A stretch of DNA of 64,000 nucleotides from [Eubacterium] cellulosolvens LD2006 (GCF_000621585.1 NZ_JHXY01000007.1:124001-188000); one strand, 5' to 3'; shown: positions 8,726 to 19,429, counted from the first letter of the stretch. Numbers and translations: made by a program. Notes: generated by a model from the sequence alone, not told the origin.

Positions 8726-8754
8726 ATTTTATACATTCTTGAATTTACAGTCAA
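8726..8754 (-). promoter_or_regulatory. Promoter of adk-map-KOW-infA
   Basis: TTGACT and TAAAAT are spaced 17 nt on the minus strand, about 90 nt upstream of the adk start; an alternative TATAAA overlaps the -10 box with 15-nt spacing. Confidence 0.7.
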
Positions 8755-8805
8755 GAACAAAGTCCGCAAGCGGACTTCATCTCCCCCCATCCCCTCACTC
8801 CTCCC

Positions 8806-9098
8806 GGTGAGGAATCCCGCGGAGCAGGGATATGACCTCGAACGATAGGAAACCGAGGACAGAAGCGCGAGCATAGCGGCGCCGTTGGAGGACTGTCTGA
8901 GCGCACGTAACGCATGAAGCCATTGTTGTCATCCGATCAGCGTGCGCGAGTTTTCCGGAAACGGCGTCAATAGGCGGCGCAGCGCTGACGACGAGGTGAC
9001 GCGTTCGCGGGCATATTTCTGCTCCGTGGACAATTCTCTCATCTGCGAGCTGTGCATCCCGCTGAGCAGGGATATGAAATATCAAAGAAATTTCATGA
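8806..9098 (-). repeat. Composite degenerate repeat region between secY and adk
   Basis: The gap 8637-9153 holds no credible gene. It contains two related copies of ATCCCGC-(G/T)-GAGCAGGGATATGA, at about 8813-8834 and 9057-9077. The second belongs to a degenerate copy of the 3'-end repeat: its core CATCTGCGAGCTGTGCATCC begins at 9040, with a weak stem TGAAAT/ATTTCA at 9075-9095. The GC-rich sequence between them (8835-9038) has further short inverted repeats but no recognised function. Confidence 0.5.
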
Positions 9099-9102
9099 CA
9101 CG

Positions 9103-9133
9103 AAAAAGAACGCATGTCGAAACACGCGTTCTC
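9103..9133 (-). terminator. Intrinsic terminator after secY
   Basis: The stem AGAACGC/GCGTTCT with a 12-nt loop is followed by TTTTTC on the minus strand, 21 nt after the secY stop. It marks the end of the S10-spc transcription unit. Confidence 0.75.
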
Positions 9134-9153
9134 TTTTCTTCGTATATTGTTCC

Positions 9154-10467
9154 TTATGCGGAAAGGAATCCTTTATAATTACGCACGAGCATCATGGACT
9201 CGATCTGCTTAAGCGTCTCGAGGATGACGGATACGATAATGATAAGGGATGTTCCGCCGAAGGAAACATTTGCACTGAAGAGACCATTGAAAATGTAAGG
9301 AATTACACAAACAATGATCAGTCCTGCAGCACCGATGAAGATCACGTACTTCAGAACGGCGTTGAGGTAATCTTCAGTAGATTTACCAGGTCTGATACCC
9401 GGTATAAATCCTCCCTGTTTCTTCAGGTTATCTGCTACTTCCATCGGATTGAATGTGATGGATGTGTAGAAATAAGCGAAGAATACAACGAGAAGAATGT
9501 AAATAAGCAGACCTAATGTTGAGAACCAGTCAGCCGGCTTAAACCAGTTGCTGGAGCTCAGCATACTGATGATCTTGCCACCCCATCCTCCAGGCTGTTT
9601 GCCTGTGAAGGCAACGATAATGCCCGGGAAGGACATAAGCGAAGAAGCAAAGATAATCGGGATTACACCACCGGTGTTGACCTTCAGCGGGATATTGGAT
9701 GACTGTCCGCCGATCAGACGACGTCCAACCATCTTCTGTGAATACTGAACCGGGATTCTTCTCTCTGCTCCGTTGAGGATCAGAGTAAGAACTACGACTG
9801 CCAGTATCACGGCCGCGATCACAACCCAGGCCAAAGTAGCCTTTGCAATAGTCTTGCCCTTTACAAGGTTCTCATAAAGAGTAAGCATGTCCTGCGGAAT
9901 ACGGGAAAGGATGTTGATCAGAAGGATGATGGAGATACCGTTTCCGATACCTTTCTCATTGATCTGGTCACCCATCCACATAAGCAGACAGGAACCTGCT
10001 GTAAGGCTCGCTACAACAACAATGACATTAACGACTGTCAGGTTGATAATCAACTGGTTCTTGAAACCGATGCACATTGCACTGGCCTCGAAGATCGACA
10101 GACCTACGTTAAGCCATCTGGTAATATTATTGAGCTTTTTGCGTCCCTCTTCTCCATCACGGGACATCTCCTCCAGCTTCGGGAACGCAATGGTCAGAAG
10201 CTGAACGATAATGGATCCTGTGATGTACGGAGTAATGCTCAGCGCCAGGATCGAAAAGTTTGTAAAACCGCCGCCAGTGAACGCATTCAGGAAACTGAAT
10301 GCGTCCGATGAGTTATTTTTCTGAAAGAATTCCTTAAAGAAGTCAGTGTCTACTCCTGGAACCGGGATCTGTGAAGCTAATCGGATGATGACGAGCATGA
10401 TTAAGAGATAAAAAAGTCTCCGTCTTATTTCCTTGATTCGGAAAGCATCACGCATTGTTTTAATCAT
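9154..10467 (-). CDS. secY: Protein translocase subunit SecY
   Basis: SecY is the pore subunit of the SecYEG translocon in the cytoplasmic membrane. The 437-residue protein has about ten hydrophobic helices and the family landmarks ITPYITGSIIVQLL near residue 80, an RRIPVQYSQK segment and the C-terminal ESMMLVRNYKGFLSA. Its ATG shares one base with the rplO stop codon. In most bacteria adk follows directly; here transcription ends after secY. Confidence 0.97.
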   Translation of the reverse strand: MIKTMRDAFRIKEIRRRLFYLLIMLVIIRLASQIPVPGVDTDFFKEFFQKNNSSDAFSFLNAFTGGGFTNFSILALSITPYITGSIIVQLLTIAFPKLEEMSRDGEEGRKKLNNITRWLNVGLSIFEASAMCIGFKNQLIINLTVVNVIVVVASLTAGSCLLMWMGDQINEKGIGNGISIILLINILSRIPQDMLTLYENLVKGKTIAKATLAWVVIAAVILAVVVLTLILNGAERRIPVQYSQKMVGRRLIGGQSSNIPLKVNTGGVIPIIFASSLMSFPGIIVAFTGKQPGGWGGKIISMLSSSNWFKPADWFSTLGLLIYILLVVFFAYFYTSITFNPMEVADNLKKQGGFIPGIRPGKSTEDYLNAVLKYVIFIGAAGLIIVCVIPYIFNGLFSANVSFGGTSLIIIVSVILETLKQIESMMLVRNYKGFLSA

Positions 10468-10907
10468 CAGATCACCTCGATCGTTCCACCAGCTGCTTCA
10501 ATCTTTTCTTTAGCACTAGCACTTGCTGCAGTTACTTTGACATTGAGTTTCTTTGTAAGCTCGCCGTTGCCGAGAATCTTTACGCCGTCTCTCGGATTGG
10601 AGATGATTCCGCTCTCAACGAGTGCTGCGATTGTTACCTCAGCGCCATCCTCGAATCTGTTGAGCTCGTCAACATTGATTGCAACGATCTCTTTGGAGTT
10701 TCTGCATTTGAAACCTCTCTTCGGGATACGTCTGTAAAGTGGCATCTGACCACCCTCGAAACCAGGTCTCGGTGCTCCGGAACGGGCTTTCTGTCCCTTG
10801 TGACCAAAACCGGCTGTTTTACCATTTCCGGAACCGTGTCCACGGCCTCTGCGGAAGTTATCACTGTGCTTGGATCCCTCTGCAGGGCTAAGATTTGATA
10901 AATCCAT
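10467..10907 (-). CDS. rplO: 50S ribosomal protein L15
   Basis: L15 is a 146-residue late-assembly protein of the large subunit. The glycine- and arginine-rich N-terminus ([20 protein letters not shown], residues 19-38) and the C-terminal alternating fold are typical. The stop codon overlaps the secY start. Confidence 0.97.
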   Translation of the reverse strand: MDLSNLSPAEGSKHSDNFRRGRGHGSGNGKTAGFGHKGQKARSGAPRPGFEGGQMPLYRRIPKRGFKCRNSKEIVAINVDELNRFEDGAEVTIAALVESGIISNPRDGVKILGNGELTKKLNVKVTAASASAKEKIEAAGGTIEVI

Positions 10908-10926
10908 TTGGTACCTCCTCTAAAAA

Positions 10927-11109
10927 TTACTCTTCAACCTTAAGCAGATAACCTACCTGACGGATGATGCTTCTTGTGGAAGCGTTGTCAGGAAGCTCTA
11001 CGGTACGGTTTAATTTTCTAAGTCCGATTCCCTCAACAATTTTTCTGTGTTTCGGTACGCAGCCGATTGTGGAATGAACCAATGTAACTTTTAACTTCTT
11101 ATCAGCCAT
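10927..11109 (-). CDS. rpmD: 50S ribosomal protein L30
   Basis: L30 is a 60-residue 50S protein: KLKVTLVHSTIGCVPKHRKI, then GLRKLNRTVELPDN. It lies between rpsE and rplO in standard spc-operon order. Confidence 0.96.
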   Translation of the reverse strand: MADKKLKVTLVHSTIGCVPKHRKIVEGIGLRKLNRTVELPDNASTRSIIRQVGYLLKVEE

Positions 11110-11123
11110 TTCTCAAACCCTCC

Positions 11124-11633
11124 TTATGCCAGGATCTCATCTACTGATTTGCCGCGAAGTCTTGCAACCTCTTCCGGTGTCTTCAGTGCTTTGAGTCCCT
11201 CAAGTGTAGCAAGAACTACGTTCTGCTTATTGTTTGATCCAAGGCATTTTGTACGGATATTCTGGATACCTGCGAGCTCTACAACTGCACGAGCTGTACC
11301 GCCGGCGATGATACCGGTTCCTTCAGGAGCTCTCTTAAGAAGAACAGATGCGCTTCCGTATTTGCCGATGAAATCATGAGTAATCGAGTTGTTCTCATCT
11401 CTTGCAACGGAGATCAGATGCTTTACAGCGTCCTCTTTTCCCTTGCGGATAGCTTCCGGAATCTCAACTGCTTTTCCAAGGCCGGCACCAACATGACCAT
11501 TGCGGTCTCCAACGATTACGAGCGCGGTAAAACGGGAGGTACGACCACCTTTTACAGTCTTGGAGACTCTCTTGATGGCTACTACATTATCTTCCAGCTC
11601 CAGCTGGCTGGCATCAATGATTACGTGTCTCAT
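11124..11633 (-). CDS. rpsE: 30S ribosomal protein S5
   Basis: S5 (169 residues) sits at the mRNA entry side of the 30S subunit and affects accuracy. The N-terminal double-stranded-RNA-binding-like domain begins at [18 protein letters not shown], with [17 protein letters not shown] following and a conserved GTGIIAGG in the C-terminal domain. Confidence 0.97.
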   Translation of the reverse strand: MRHVIIDASQLELEDNVVAIKRVSKTVKGGRTSRFTALVIVGDRNGHVGAGLGKAVEIPEAIRKGKEDAVKHLISVARDENNSITHDFIGKYGSASVLLKRAPEGTGIIAGGTARAVVELAGIQNIRTKCLGSNNKQNVVLATLEGLKALKTPEEVARLRGKSVDEILA

Positions 11634-11651
11634 GTACTATTTCTCCTTCCA

Positions 11652-12020
11652 TTAGAATTCCAGGCCGGCTTCGCGGGCTGCGTCTGCCAGTGCCTGAACT
11701 TTACCGTGATAGATGTAACCGCCGCGATCGAAAACTACAGCTTTGATTCCTGCCTCAACTGCCTTCTTGCCGATAACGGAACCAAGATACTTAGCAGCCT
11801 CAACGTCGTTTGTCTTCTCAAGGTTTGCTTTTACGTCTTTCTCAAGAGTAGAAGCAGCTACAAGAGTTTTTGCTGTAGAGTCATCAATGATCTGCGCGTA
11901 CATATGATTGTTGCTGCGGAATACGGAAAGACGCGGTCTCTCGGAGGTACCTGCAATATGATTGCGCATTCTTCTATGTTTTTTCTGGCGAACCTGTGCT
12001 CTAGATACTTTACTAATCAT
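11652..12020 (-). CDS. rplR: 50S ribosomal protein L18
   Basis: L18 binds 5S rRNA together with L5. The start [18 protein letters not shown] at 12020 is chosen because AAGGAG lies at good spacing; a GTG six bases earlier is too close to that site. The 122-residue protein carries the basic N-terminus and the C-terminal [11 protein letters not shown]. Confidence 0.95.
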   Translation of the reverse strand: MISKVSRAQVRQKKHRRMRNHIAGTSERPRLSVFRSNNHMYAQIIDDSTAKTLVAASTLEKDVKANLEKTNDVEAAKYLGSVIGKKAVEAGIKAVVFDRGGYIYHGKVQALADAAREAGLEF

Positions 12021-12039
12021 AATCACACTCTCCTTTTAA

Positions 12040-12579
12040 TTATTTCTTACCGGTCTTGCCGACTTTACGTCTGATTACTTCATCAGCATACTTGATACCC
12101 TTGCCCTTGTACGGTTCCGGTGCTCTCTTTCCTCTGATCTCTGCTGCGTACTGTCCGACTTTCTCTTTGGAGATACCTTTAACAGTGATCTTGTTACCTT
12201 CTACAACAGTCTCAAGACCTTCCGGGTCCTCCATCTCAACCGGGTGAGAGTAGCCAAGGTTCAGAACAAGCTTCTTACCCTGCTTTGCAGCACGGTAACC
12301 AACACCGTTAACCTCAAGCTCTTTTGCGTATCCGTCGGATACACCTGTTACCATGTTCTGGATCAGTGAACGGGTAAGGCCGTGAAGAGCCTTGATGCGC
12401 TTGATGTCGTTCGGTCTTGTTACGATTACTTCTGTTCCCTCAAGCTTGATTGTAAGTTCCGGAGCAAGTGCTCTCTCAAGGGTACCTTTCGGTCCCTTGA
12501 CAGTAACAACGTTGCCATCAGCAATAGTTACAGTTACACCAGCCGGTACTGTAACTGGCATTCTACCAATTCGTGACAT
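12040..12579 (-). CDS. rplF: 50S ribosomal protein L6
   Basis: L6 (179 residues) has two similar domains near the sarcin-ricin loop. It begins [15 protein letters not shown] and ends with [19 protein letters not shown] and a lysine tail. The 132-bp spacer from rpsH carries two small hairpins, GTCAGCA/TGCTGAC and GGCTC/GAGCC. Confidence 0.97.
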   Translation of the reverse strand: MSRIGRMPVTVPAGVTVTIADGNVVTVKGPKGTLERALAPELTIKLEGTEVIVTRPNDIKRIKALHGLTRSLIQNMVTGVSDGYAKELEVNGVGYRAAKQGKKLVLNLGYSHPVEMEDPEGLETVVEGNKITVKGISKEKVGQYAAEIRGKRAPEPYKGKGIKYADEVIRRKVGKTGKK

Positions 12580-12711
12580 TATTATGTCCTCCTGTTAACT
12601 TAGATTTTCGGGAAGCATTTTTTACAGCCCCCTGTTTTCAGTTATATGATGCGGCTCTTTCGAGCCAAATTTATCTGTTTGAACGCTATGTCAGCAAAAC
12701 TGCTGACGGAT

Positions 12712-13113
12712 TTACCATACGAATGCGAGAACTTCGCCGCCGACCTGAAGCTTTCTTGCCTCTTTGTCAGTGATTACACCCTGGTTTGTGGAAAGGATAG
12801 CGATACCCAGTCCTCCGAGAACCTTAGGAAGCTCATCTTTGTTTACGTATACACGAAGACCAGGTTTAGAGATTCTCTTAAGACCTGTGATGATTTTCTC
12901 GTTCTTGTCAGCACCGTATTTCAGTACGATGTGCAGGTTCTTGAAAGCGCCTGCGTCTACAAGATCGTATTTCTCAATGTATCCTTCGTTAACGAGAATA
13001 TCAGCGATAGCAATTTTCATCTTGGATGCGGAAACATCTACAGTGTCATGCTTTGCTGTATTAGCGTTACGAATTCTTGTAAGCATATCTGCAATCGGAT
13101 CGCTCATAGACAT
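12712..13113 (-). CDS. rpsH: 30S ribosomal protein S8
   Basis: S8 is a 133-residue central-domain 16S rRNA-binding protein and the classical spc-operon translational repressor in E. coli. It begins [20 protein letters not shown] and ends GGEVLAFVW, both typical. Confidence 0.97.
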   Translation of the reverse strand: MSMSDPIADMLTRIRNANTAKHDTVDVSASKMKIAIADILVNEGYIEKYDLVDAGAFKNLHIVLKYGADKNEKIITGLKRISKPGLRVYVNKDELPKVLGGLGIAILSTNQGVITDKEARKLQVGGEVLAFVW

Positions 13114-13132
13114 AGTAAAATTCCTCCTTTCT

Positions 13133-13318
13133 TTACCAGCTTGCTTTCTTTACGCCCGGGATTTCACCCTTGTATGCCAACTCACGGAAACAGATACGGC
13201 AGATACCGTATTTTTTCAGTACAGAATGCGGACGTCCACAGATTCTGCAGCGTGTATAAGCTCTGGTAGAGAATTTCGGCTTACGAGCCTGTTTGATTTT
13301 CATTGACGTTTTAGCCAT
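13133..13318 (-). CDS. rpsN: 30S ribosomal protein S14, zinc type
   Basis: This is the short 61-residue S14 with two CxxC pairs (CRIC at about 24-27 and CRIC at about 40-43) that bind zinc, the form common in Firmicutes. It lies between rplE and rpsH. Confidence 0.97.
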   Translation of the reverse strand: MAKTSMKIKQARKPKFSTRAYTRCRICGRPHSVLKKYGICRICFRELAYKGEIPGVKKASW

Positions 13319-13338
13319 TGAATTTTCTTCCTCCTATA

Positions 13339-13878
13339 TTACTTAGCGAAAGGCATGTTGAACTGTGCCAGTAACTCACGTGCCTCTTCATCTGTCTTAG
13401 CAGTTGTAACAAAGATGATATCCATACCTCTTACCTTGTCGATCTTGTCGTACTCGATCTCAGGGAAGATGAGCTGCTCTTTGATTCCAAGTGCATAGTT
13501 ACCACGGCCGTCAAATGCGTTCGGGTTTACACCGCGGAAGTCACGTACTCGAGGAAGTGAAAGGTTGATGAGACGATCTGCGAACTCATACATACGCTCT
13601 CCGCGAAGTGTAACTTTGCATCCGATTGCCTGACCCTCACGGATCTTGAAGTTAGCAACAGATTTCTTTGCTTTTGTAATAACAGGCTTCTGTCCACAGA
13701 TCTTCTCGAGATCTGCAATAGCTGAGTCGAGAACCTTAGCGTTCTCTTTTGCCTCACCTACACCCATGTTGATAACGATCTTAGCGAGTTTCGGCACTTC
13801 CATGACGTTCTTGTAACCGAACTTCTTTGTCAGAGCATCAACAATAGTATCGTTATATAATTCTCTATATCTGCTCAT
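13339..13878 (-). CDS. rplE: 50S ribosomal protein L5
   Basis: L5 (179 residues) binds 5S rRNA and bridges to the 30S head. [20 protein letters not shown] and [20 protein letters not shown] are diagnostic. It lies between rplX and rpsN. Confidence 0.97.
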   Translation of the reverse strand: MSRYRELYNDTIVDALTKKFGYKNVMEVPKLAKIVINMGVGEAKENAKVLDSAIADLEKICGQKPVITKAKKSVANFKIREGQAIGCKVTLRGERMYEFADRLINLSLPRVRDFRGVNPNAFDGRGNYALGIKEQLIFPEIEYDKIDKVRGMDIIFVTTAKTDEEARELLAQFNMPFAK

Positions 13879-13895
13879 TTGTTATGCCTCCTCTC

Positions 13896-14204
13896 TCAAT
13901 CGATTGTCTTTCCGGATTTCTTAGAAACGCGGACTTTCTTGTCTCCGTCGAATGTGTATCCGAGGCGGGTAACTTTTCCGTCCTCTACATACATTACGTT
14001 GGATACATCGATCGGAGCCTCTTTGTTTACAATACCACCCTGCTGATTTGCAGCGTTCGGCTTAACAGACTTTGTGATCATGTTTACGCCTTCAACGAGA
14101 ACTTTTCTCTTCTGCACATCAACGGAAAGTACTTTACCCTCTTTGTCTTTATCCTTACCGGCGATTACACGGACGGTATCGCCTTTTCTAATCTTAACTG
14201 ACAT
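13896..14204 (-). CDS. rplX: 50S ribosomal protein L24
   Basis: L24 is a 102-residue assembly initiator with a KOW domain (KIRKGDTVRVIAGKDKDKEG, residues 4-23). It is 11 bases downstream of rplN. Confidence 0.97.
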   Translation of the reverse strand: MSVKIRKGDTVRVIAGKDKDKEGKVLSVDVQKRKVLVEGVNMITKSVKPNAANQQGGIVNKEAPIDVSNVMYVEDGKVTRLGYTFDGDKKVRVSKKSGKTID

Positions 14205-14215
14205 CGATATCCTCC

Positions 14216-14584
14216 TTATAATACTTCCGGAGCTAAGGATACGATCTTCATGAATTTTTTATCACGAAGCTCTCTGGCAACCGGTCCAAAAATACGAGTT
14301 CCTTTTGGAGTGTTATCATCTTTGATGATTACTGCAGCATTCTCATCGAACTTGATGTAAGAACCATCTTTACGATGTGCGCCCTTTACGGAACGAACAA
14401 CTACAGCCTTAACTACGTCGCCTTTCTTAACAACGCCGCCTGGTGTTGCATCTTTAACAGACGCAACGATAACGTCGCCGATATTCGCATATCTTCTTGT
14501 AGAGCCACCCATAACGCGGATGCAAAGGATCTCTTTGGCACCGGTGTTATCAGCAACTTTAAGTCTGGTTTCCTGCTGAACCAT
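14216..14584 (-). CDS. rplN: 50S ribosomal protein L14
   Basis: L14 (122 residues) lies at the subunit interface. It begins [20 protein letters not shown] and contains [15 protein letters not shown] and the C-terminal [12 protein letters not shown]. Confidence 0.98.
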   Translation of the reverse strand: MVQQETRLKVADNTGAKEILCIRVMGGSTRRYANIGDVIVASVKDATPGGVVKKGDVVKAVVVRSVKGAHRKDGSYIKFDENAAVIIKDDNTPKGTRIFGPVARELRDKKFMKIVSLAPEVL

Positions 14585-14611
14585 TCTGGTATACCTCCTT
14601 TACAGCCCTGA

Positions 14612-14869
14612 TTATTTCGCTCTCTCGATGATCTCAACCAGTCTCCATCTCTTGTCCTTGGACAGCGGTCTGGTCTCCATTACACGAACCTTATCACCGA
14701 TTTTGCACTCATTGTTCTCGTCGTGAGCTTTCAGTTTATATGTTTTCTTTACGATCTTGTGGTAAAGAGGATGCTCAACGTGATCTTCGATTGCAACAAC
14801 AACAGTCTTGTCCATCTTGTCGCTGACAACCTTGCCGACACGTGTTTTTCTTAAATTACGTTCTTCCAC
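14612..14869 (-). CDS. rpsQ: 30S ribosomal protein S17
   Basis: S17 is an 85-residue OB-fold 16S rRNA-binding protein. Translation is read from a GTG (14867-14869) preceded by [27 protein letters not shown] and [20 protein letters not shown] are typical. Confidence 0.96.
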   Translation of the reverse strand: MEERNLRKTRVGKVVSDKMDKTVVVAIEDHVEHPLYHKIVKKTYKLKAHDENNECKIGDKVRVMETRPLSKDKRWRLVEIIERAK

Positions 14870-14913
14870 GATCTGTCTCCTTTCAATCGTTACGGATATA
14901 TCCTGCGCGTGAA

Positions 14914-15123
14914 TCAGTCAGCAGACTTAGCACTCTGCGCGATGATAGTAGAAATTCTAGCAATGTTCTTACGTACCTCGTTGATACGTGCTGTGTTATC
15001 CAGCTGATTTGTTGCATTCTGGAATCTCAGGTTGAAAAGCTCTTTCTTTGCAGCAACGAGCTCGTCGTTAAGCTCTGCTGCAGATTTAGCCTTCATATCT
15101 TCAACGAATTTTTTACTTTTCAT
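14914..15123 (-). CDS. rpmC: 50S ribosomal protein L29
   Basis: L29 is a 69-residue two-helix protein near the exit tunnel; the [20 protein letters not shown] motif is diagnostic. Its start overlaps the rplP stop by one base. Confidence 0.96.
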   Translation of the reverse strand: MKSKKFVEDMKAKSAAELNDELVAAKKELFNLRFQNATNQLDNTARINEVRKNIARISTIIAQSAKSAD

Positions 15124-15551
15124 TATGCTTCACCGCCTTCTAAATCTTCACGGGCAACGATCTTACACTTGCAAGGCAGTTTGTGCATTGCAAGACGAAG
15201 AGCCTCACGTGCAGTCTCCTCCGGAACGCCGTCGATCTCGAAGAGAACGCGGCCCGGCTTAACAACAGATACCCAGTACTCTACAGATCCTTTTCCGGAA
15301 CCCATTCGAGTCTCAGCAGGTTTTGCTGTGATCGGCTTGTCAGGGAAAATCTTGATCCATACCTTACCACCACGTTTGATGTAACGTGTAAGCGCGATAC
15401 GGGCAGCCTCGATCTGGTTGGATCTGATCCAGCACGGCTCGAGTGCCACAAGTCCATACTGTCCGTTGGAAATTGTATTTCCTCTGAGGGCTTTACCTCT
15501 CATAGAACCACGGAACTGTTTTCTATGTTTAACTCTCTTAGGCATTAACAT
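15123..15551 (-). CDS. rplP: 50S ribosomal protein L16
   Basis: L16 (142 residues) helps shape the A site. The start [15 protein letters not shown] at 15551 matches the usual family N-terminus; its ribosome binding site lies inside the end of rps[21 protein letters not shown] and RMGSGKG are conserved. Confidence 0.96.
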   Translation of the reverse strand: MLMPKRVKHRKQFRGSMRGKALRGNTISNGQYGLVALEPCWIRSNQIEAARIALTRYIKRGGKVWIKIFPDKPITAKPAETRMGSGKGSVEYWVSVVKPGRVLFEIDGVPEETAREALRLAMHKLPCKCKIVAREDLEGGEA

Positions 15552-15553
15552 AA

Positions 15554-16210
15554 TTATTTATCGCTCCCTTCCTTATTTGCTTTGGTTGGAAGTACTTCAC
15601 CATTGTAGATCCATGTCTTAACGCCGACTTTACCATAAGTTGTGTCAGCCTCAGCAAAACCGTAATCAATGTCAGCACGAAGAGTCTGAAGCGGGATGTT
15701 GCCCTCGCTGTAGAACTCTCTACGAGCCATATCGGCACCGCCGATACGTCCGGATACGCTTGTCTTGATTCCCTTAGCACCTGCGCGCATTGTTCTCTGC
15801 ATAGCAGATTTCATTGCACGACGGTAAGACATACGGTTCTCAAGCTGAAGTGCGATGTTCTCTGCAACAAGCTGAGCATCACGGTCAGGTCTCTTAACCT
15901 CTTTGATGTCAACAACAAGCTTCTTCTCTGTGAACTGTTTCAGCTCTTTCTTTACTTTCTCGATCTCGGATCCGCCCTTACCGATAACTACGCCCGGCTT
16001 GGAAGTGAAGATTGTGATCTTCACGCGATCAGATGCTCTCTCGATCTCAATCTGGGAAACACCAGATGTGTAAAGTCTCTTTTTCAGATATGTACGGATC
16101 TTGTAATCCTCAACGAGGTTGTCTGCGAAATCAGCCTCGGCATACCACTTGGAATCCCAATCCTTAATAATACCGACTCTTAAGCCGTGTGGATTTACTT
16201 TCTGTCCCAT
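15554..16210 (-). CDS. rpsC: 30S ribosomal protein S3
   Basis: S3 (218 residues) forms part of the mRNA entry tunnel. The KH domain with [13 protein letters not shown] (about residues 75-87) and the C-terminal [13 protein letters not shown] are clear. Only two bases separate it from rplP. Confidence 0.98.
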   Translation of the reverse strand: MGQKVNPHGLRVGIIKDWDSKWYAEADFADNLVEDYKIRTYLKKRLYTSGVSQIEIERASDRVKITIFTSKPGVVIGKGGSEIEKVKKELKQFTEKKLVVDIKEVKRPDRDAQLVAENIALQLENRMSYRRAMKSAMQRTMRAGAKGIKTSVSGRIGGADMARREFYSEGNIPLQTLRADIDYGFAEADTTYGKVGVKTWIYNGEVLPTKANKEGSDK

Positions 16211-16221
16211 GATTGACCTCC

Positions 16222-16608
16222 TTACCGCTCATCCAGGACTACAGAGATGTGACTTGTCAGATGCTCGATTCTGTACGCACGTCCCTGAGCTCTAGGGTGA
16301 ATTCTCTTCATTGTCGGTGCCTTGTTTGCGTAGCACTCAGCTACATAAAGGTTGTTTCTGGAAAGTCCGTTGTTGTTCTCAGCGTTAGCGATTGCAGACT
16401 CCAGAAGTTTCTTAACAATAGAGGAAGCATATCTTGGGCTGTATGTAAGAATACCAAGAGCAGTCTCTACATCTTTTCCACGGATTGCATCCAGTACATA
16501 GCAGGCCTTCTGAACTGATACTCTTGCATAAGACAGCTTTGCAGACGGTCTGTTATCTTTATTCTCGTTTCTCTCACGTTTAATCTGGCTTCTATGTCCT
16601 TTTGCCAT
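16222..16608 (-). CDS. rplV: 50S ribosomal protein L22
   Basis: L22 lines the peptide exit tunnel. At 128 residues it includes a lysine- and arginine-rich N-terminal extension ([18 protein letters not shown]) before the conserved [14 protein letters not shown] start of the domain, and ends HISVVLDER. Confidence 0.97.
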   Translation of the reverse strand: MAKGHRSQIKRERNENKDNRPSAKLSYARVSVQKACYVLDAIRGKDVETALGILTYSPRYASSIVKKLLESAIANAENNNGLSRNNLYVAECYANKAPTMKRIHPRAQGRAYRIEHLTSHISVVLDER

Positions 16609-16635
16609 TACGAATTACCTCCTTTCGCTCTACAA

Positions 16636-16917
16636 TTATCGTACAGATGACTTCTTCTCTGTCTTGTCATGTCCTCTGTAGGTTCTGGTTGCTACGAACT
16701 CTCCGAGTTTGTGTCCAACCATATCCTCTGTTACGTATACCGGGACATGTTTTCTTCCGTCGTGAACTGCAATTGTCAGTCCAACGAACTCAGGAAATAT
16801 TGTAGAACGACGAGACCAGGTCTTGATAACAGTCTTGTCACCAGACTTAACGGCTGCATCGACTTTTTTCAGTAAGCTGGCATCAGCAAACGGGCCTTTT
16901 TTCAATGAACGAGCCAT
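16636..16917 (-). CDS. rpsS: 30S ribosomal protein S19
   Basis: S19 (93 residues) is a 30S head protein next to S13. [20 protein letters not shown] and the later [16 protein letters not shown] are diagnostic. Confidence 0.98.
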   Translation of the reverse strand: MARSLKKGPFADASLLKKVDAAVKSGDKTVIKTWSRRSTIFPEFVGLTIAVHDGRKHVPVYVTEDMVGHKLGEFVATRTYRGHDKTEKKSSVR

Positions 16918-16933
16918 CGTTTATCCTCCTTAA

Positions 16934-17773
16934 TTATAACGTCTTACCGTTTCTTCTACGAACGATCAGTTTATTAGATGCTTTGTTTTTCTTTCTGGTC
17001 TTAAGACCCATCGCAGGTTTGCCCCAAGGTGTGCAAGGACCAGGACGTCCAACCGGAGCTTTACCTTCACCACCACCGTGCGGATGGTCGTTCGGGTTCA
17101 TGACAGAACCACGTACTGTAGGACGGATGCCCATGTGACGTTTTCTACCAGCTTTACCAATGTTTACCAGATTGTGATCTCCGTTACCGATGACTCCGAT
17201 GGAAGCACGGCACTCCAGAGATACCATACGCATCTCGCCAGAAGGAAGACGAAGTGTTGCGTAAGCTCCCTCCTTAGCCATTAACTGAGCGCTTACACCG
17301 GCGGAACGAACGAGCTGTCCGCCTTTGCCCTTGTGAAGCTCAACGTTATGTACCATTGTACCAACCGGGATGTCTTTGAGCGGCAGGCAGTTTCCGGGAC
17401 GAACCTCTGCGTTGGATCCGTTCATGATCTTCATACCTACTTTAAGACCTTCCGGAGCAAGGATATATGCTTTCTCGCCGTCTGCGTAGCAGATCAGTGC
17501 GATGTTCGCTGTACGGTTCGGATCGTACTCGATGCTCTTTACTACTGCCGGAACATCGTCTTTGAATCTTCTGAAGTCGATGATTCTATATTTTCTGCGG
17601 TTTCCGCCGCCGTGATGTCTTACAGTGATTTTTCCCTGGTTATTACGTCCAGCTGTCTTCTTAAGAGAAACTACAAGAGATTTCTCAGGAGTTGTCTTTG
17701 TGATCTCAGCGAAATCAGAACCAGACATGTTTCTTCTGGACGGTGTATATGGGTTATATGTTTTAATTCCCAT
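16934..17773 (-). CDS. rplB: 50S ribosomal protein L2
   Basis: L2 is needed for subunit association and peptidyl transfer. The start [15 protein letters not shown] at 17773 follows AAAGGAG, whereas the 16 codons upstream in the open frame are non-coding. The 279-residue protein has [20 protein letters not shown], which carries the conserved histidine region. Confidence 0.97.
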   Translation of the reverse strand: MGIKTYNPYTPSRRNMSGSDFAEITKTTPEKSLVVSLKKTAGRNNQGKITVRHHGGGNRRKYRIIDFRRFKDDVPAVVKSIEYDPNRTANIALICYADGEKAYILAPEGLKVGMKIMNGSNAEVRPGNCLPLKDIPVGTMVHNVELHKGKGGQLVRSAGVSAQLMAKEGAYATLRLPSGEMRMVSLECRASIGVIGNGDHNLVNIGKAGRKRHMGIRPTVRGSVMNPNDHPHGGGEGKAPVGRPGPCTPWGKPAMGLKTRKKNKASNKLIVRRRNGKTL

Positions 17774-17831
17774 TACAGTTATTTCTCCTTTCGATGTTTG
17801 GTATCGTGCGTCGCCGCACATAATTTGTTAA

Positions 17832-18131
17832 TTACAGACCCTCGAAGATCTCGATCTCTTTGCTGTCCTCTGTAAGAGTAACGATCGCCTTCTTTGTCTC
17901 GGCTGTGCGTCCGTATTTCATTCCGCGGCGTTTCAGTTTGCCATCGCTGTTCATTGTGTTGACTTTGGCAACCTTAACACCCTCGAACATCTTCTCTACA
18001 GCCTCTTTGATCATGGACTTGTTTGCCTCTGTATGAACAAGGAATGTATATTTCTTCTCTGCCATAGCGCCCATGGATTTCTCTGTAATTACAGGACGAA
18101 TGATTACGTCATAATACTGAACTGCTGCCAT
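17832..18131 (-). CDS. rplW: 50S ribosomal protein L23
   Basis: L23 (99 residues) docks trigger factor and SRP at the tunnel exit. [14 protein letters not shown] at the N-terminus is typical. The first base is shared with the rplD stop. Confidence 0.97.
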   Translation of the reverse strand: MAAVQYYDVIIRPVITEKSMGAMAEKKYTFLVHTEANKSMIKEAVEKMFEGVKVAKVNTMNSDGKLKRRGMKYGRTAETKKAIVTLTEDSKEIEIFEGL

Positions 18132-18751
18132 TATGCGTACACCTCCTCAATTGCTGCTACAGAACTCTTTGTAGCGATTACGGTGTTGTATTTCAGAAGG
18201 TCGTATACGTTGATTGTCTCAGCGGATGCTGTTGCAACGCCTGCAAGGTTACGTGCGGAAAGAACTGCGTTGTCGCTGTCTTTTCCAACGATTACAAGTG
18301 CGTTCTCAACCTTGAGTGCATCGATAACCTTCTTCATCTCTTTTGTCTTCGGTGCATCGAACTTCAGCTCATCAAGAACCAGGAATTTGTTCTCCTGAAC
18401 CTTGCTTGTAAGAACGGACTTCAGTGCAGCCTGTTTCTCTTTTCTGTTCATCTTGAAAGAATAATCACGTGGTGTCGGTGCGAATACTACGCCGCCGCCT
18501 GTCCACTGCGGAGCTCTTGTTGAACCCTGTCTTGCATGACCGGTTCCTTTCTGTCTCCAAGGTTTTCTTCCACCGCCTCTGACCTCAGCACGGGTTTTGG
18601 CTTTCTGTGTACCCTGACGGTTGTTTGCGAGCTGCAGTACAACTGCCTGATGTACAAGATTCTCTTTTATCTCAACGCCGAATACGGCATCAGAAAGCTC
18701 CATCTTGCCGACTTCTGCGCCTTCCATATTGTAAACAGATACGTTTGCCAT
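18131..18751 (-). CDS. rplD: 50S ribosomal protein L4
   Basis: L4 (206 residues) reaches into the exit tunnel and represses the S10 operon in E. coli. The loop segment [20 protein letters not shown] (about residues 59-78) is diagnostic. Confidence 0.98.
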   Translation of the reverse strand: MANVSVYNMEGAEVGKMELSDAVFGVEIKENLVHQAVVLQLANNRQGTQKAKTRAEVRGGGRKPWRQKGTGHARQGSTRAPQWTGGGVVFAPTPRDYSFKMNRKEKQAALKSVLTSKVQENKFLVLDELKFDAPKTKEMKKVIDALKVENALVIVGKDSDNAVLSARNLAGVATASAETINVYDLLKYNTVIATKSSVAAIEEVYA

Positions 18752-18779
18752 CTGTAAGTTCCTCCTTTCCTGTTAAAGA

Positions 18780-19415
18780 TTACCGAACTGCCTTGACGGA
18801 CTCTTTGATCGTGATCAGAGATTTCTTCGGTCCCGGAACAGAGCCTTTAACAAGTAACAGATTGTTTTCAGCGTCAACTTTTACGATCTCAAGGTTCTGT
18901 ACAGTAACCTTTACATGTCCCATATGTCCAGGCATGCGTTTACCCTTGAATACCTTGGAAGGATCGGAACAGGAACCGTTGGAACCTGCGTGACGATGAT
19001 ACTTGGAACCGTGAGCCATAGGTCCTCTGGACTGACCATGTCTCTTGATGGCACCCTGGAATCCTTTACCTTTGCTGATTGCTGTTGCGTCGATGTGATC
19101 ACCGTCAGCGAAGATATCGGCCTTGATCTCCTGTTTTACTTCATATTCAGCAGCGTTATCAAAGCGGAACTCCTGAAGATATCTCTTTACCGGAACCTCT
19201 GCTTTGTCAAACTGTCCTTTTTTCGGTTTGTTGACGAGTTTCTCACGAATCTCACCAAATCCTACCTGTACGGCTGCGTAGCCGTCATTCTCCTCAGTTT
19301 TAACCTGTGTTACTACACAAGGTCCGGCCTGAAGAACGGTTACCGGGATGGAAGCACCAGTCTCATCGAAGATCTGAGTCATTCCAACTTTTGTAGCTAA
19401 AATAGCTTTCTTCAT
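18780..19415 (-). CDS. rplC: 50S ribosomal protein L3
   Basis: L3 (211 residues) nucleates 50S assembly near the peptidyl-transferase centre. [20 protein letters not shown] and [20 protein letters not shown] are diagnostic. A 158-bp spacer separates it from rpsJ, longer than elsewhere in the operon, and contains a tandem repeat at 19430-19482. Confidence 0.98.
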   Translation of the reverse strand: MKKAILATKVGMTQIFDETGASIPVTVLQAGPCVVTQVKTEENDGYAAVQVGFGEIREKLVNKPKKGQFDKAEVPVKRYLQEFRFDNAAEYEVKQEIKADIFADGDHIDATAISKGKGFQGAIKRHGQSRGPMAHGSKYHRHAGSNGSCSDPSKVFKGKRMPGHMGHVKVTVQNLEIVKVDAENNLLLVKGSVPGPKKSLITIKESVKAVR

Positions 19416-19429
19416 GTTTAACCTCTTTT

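Noticed and set aside
8795-9115. A 106-codon minus-strand frame between secY and adk
   Set aside because: It is made of repeat sequence and the terminator region; the same kind of sequence gives open frames on both strands.
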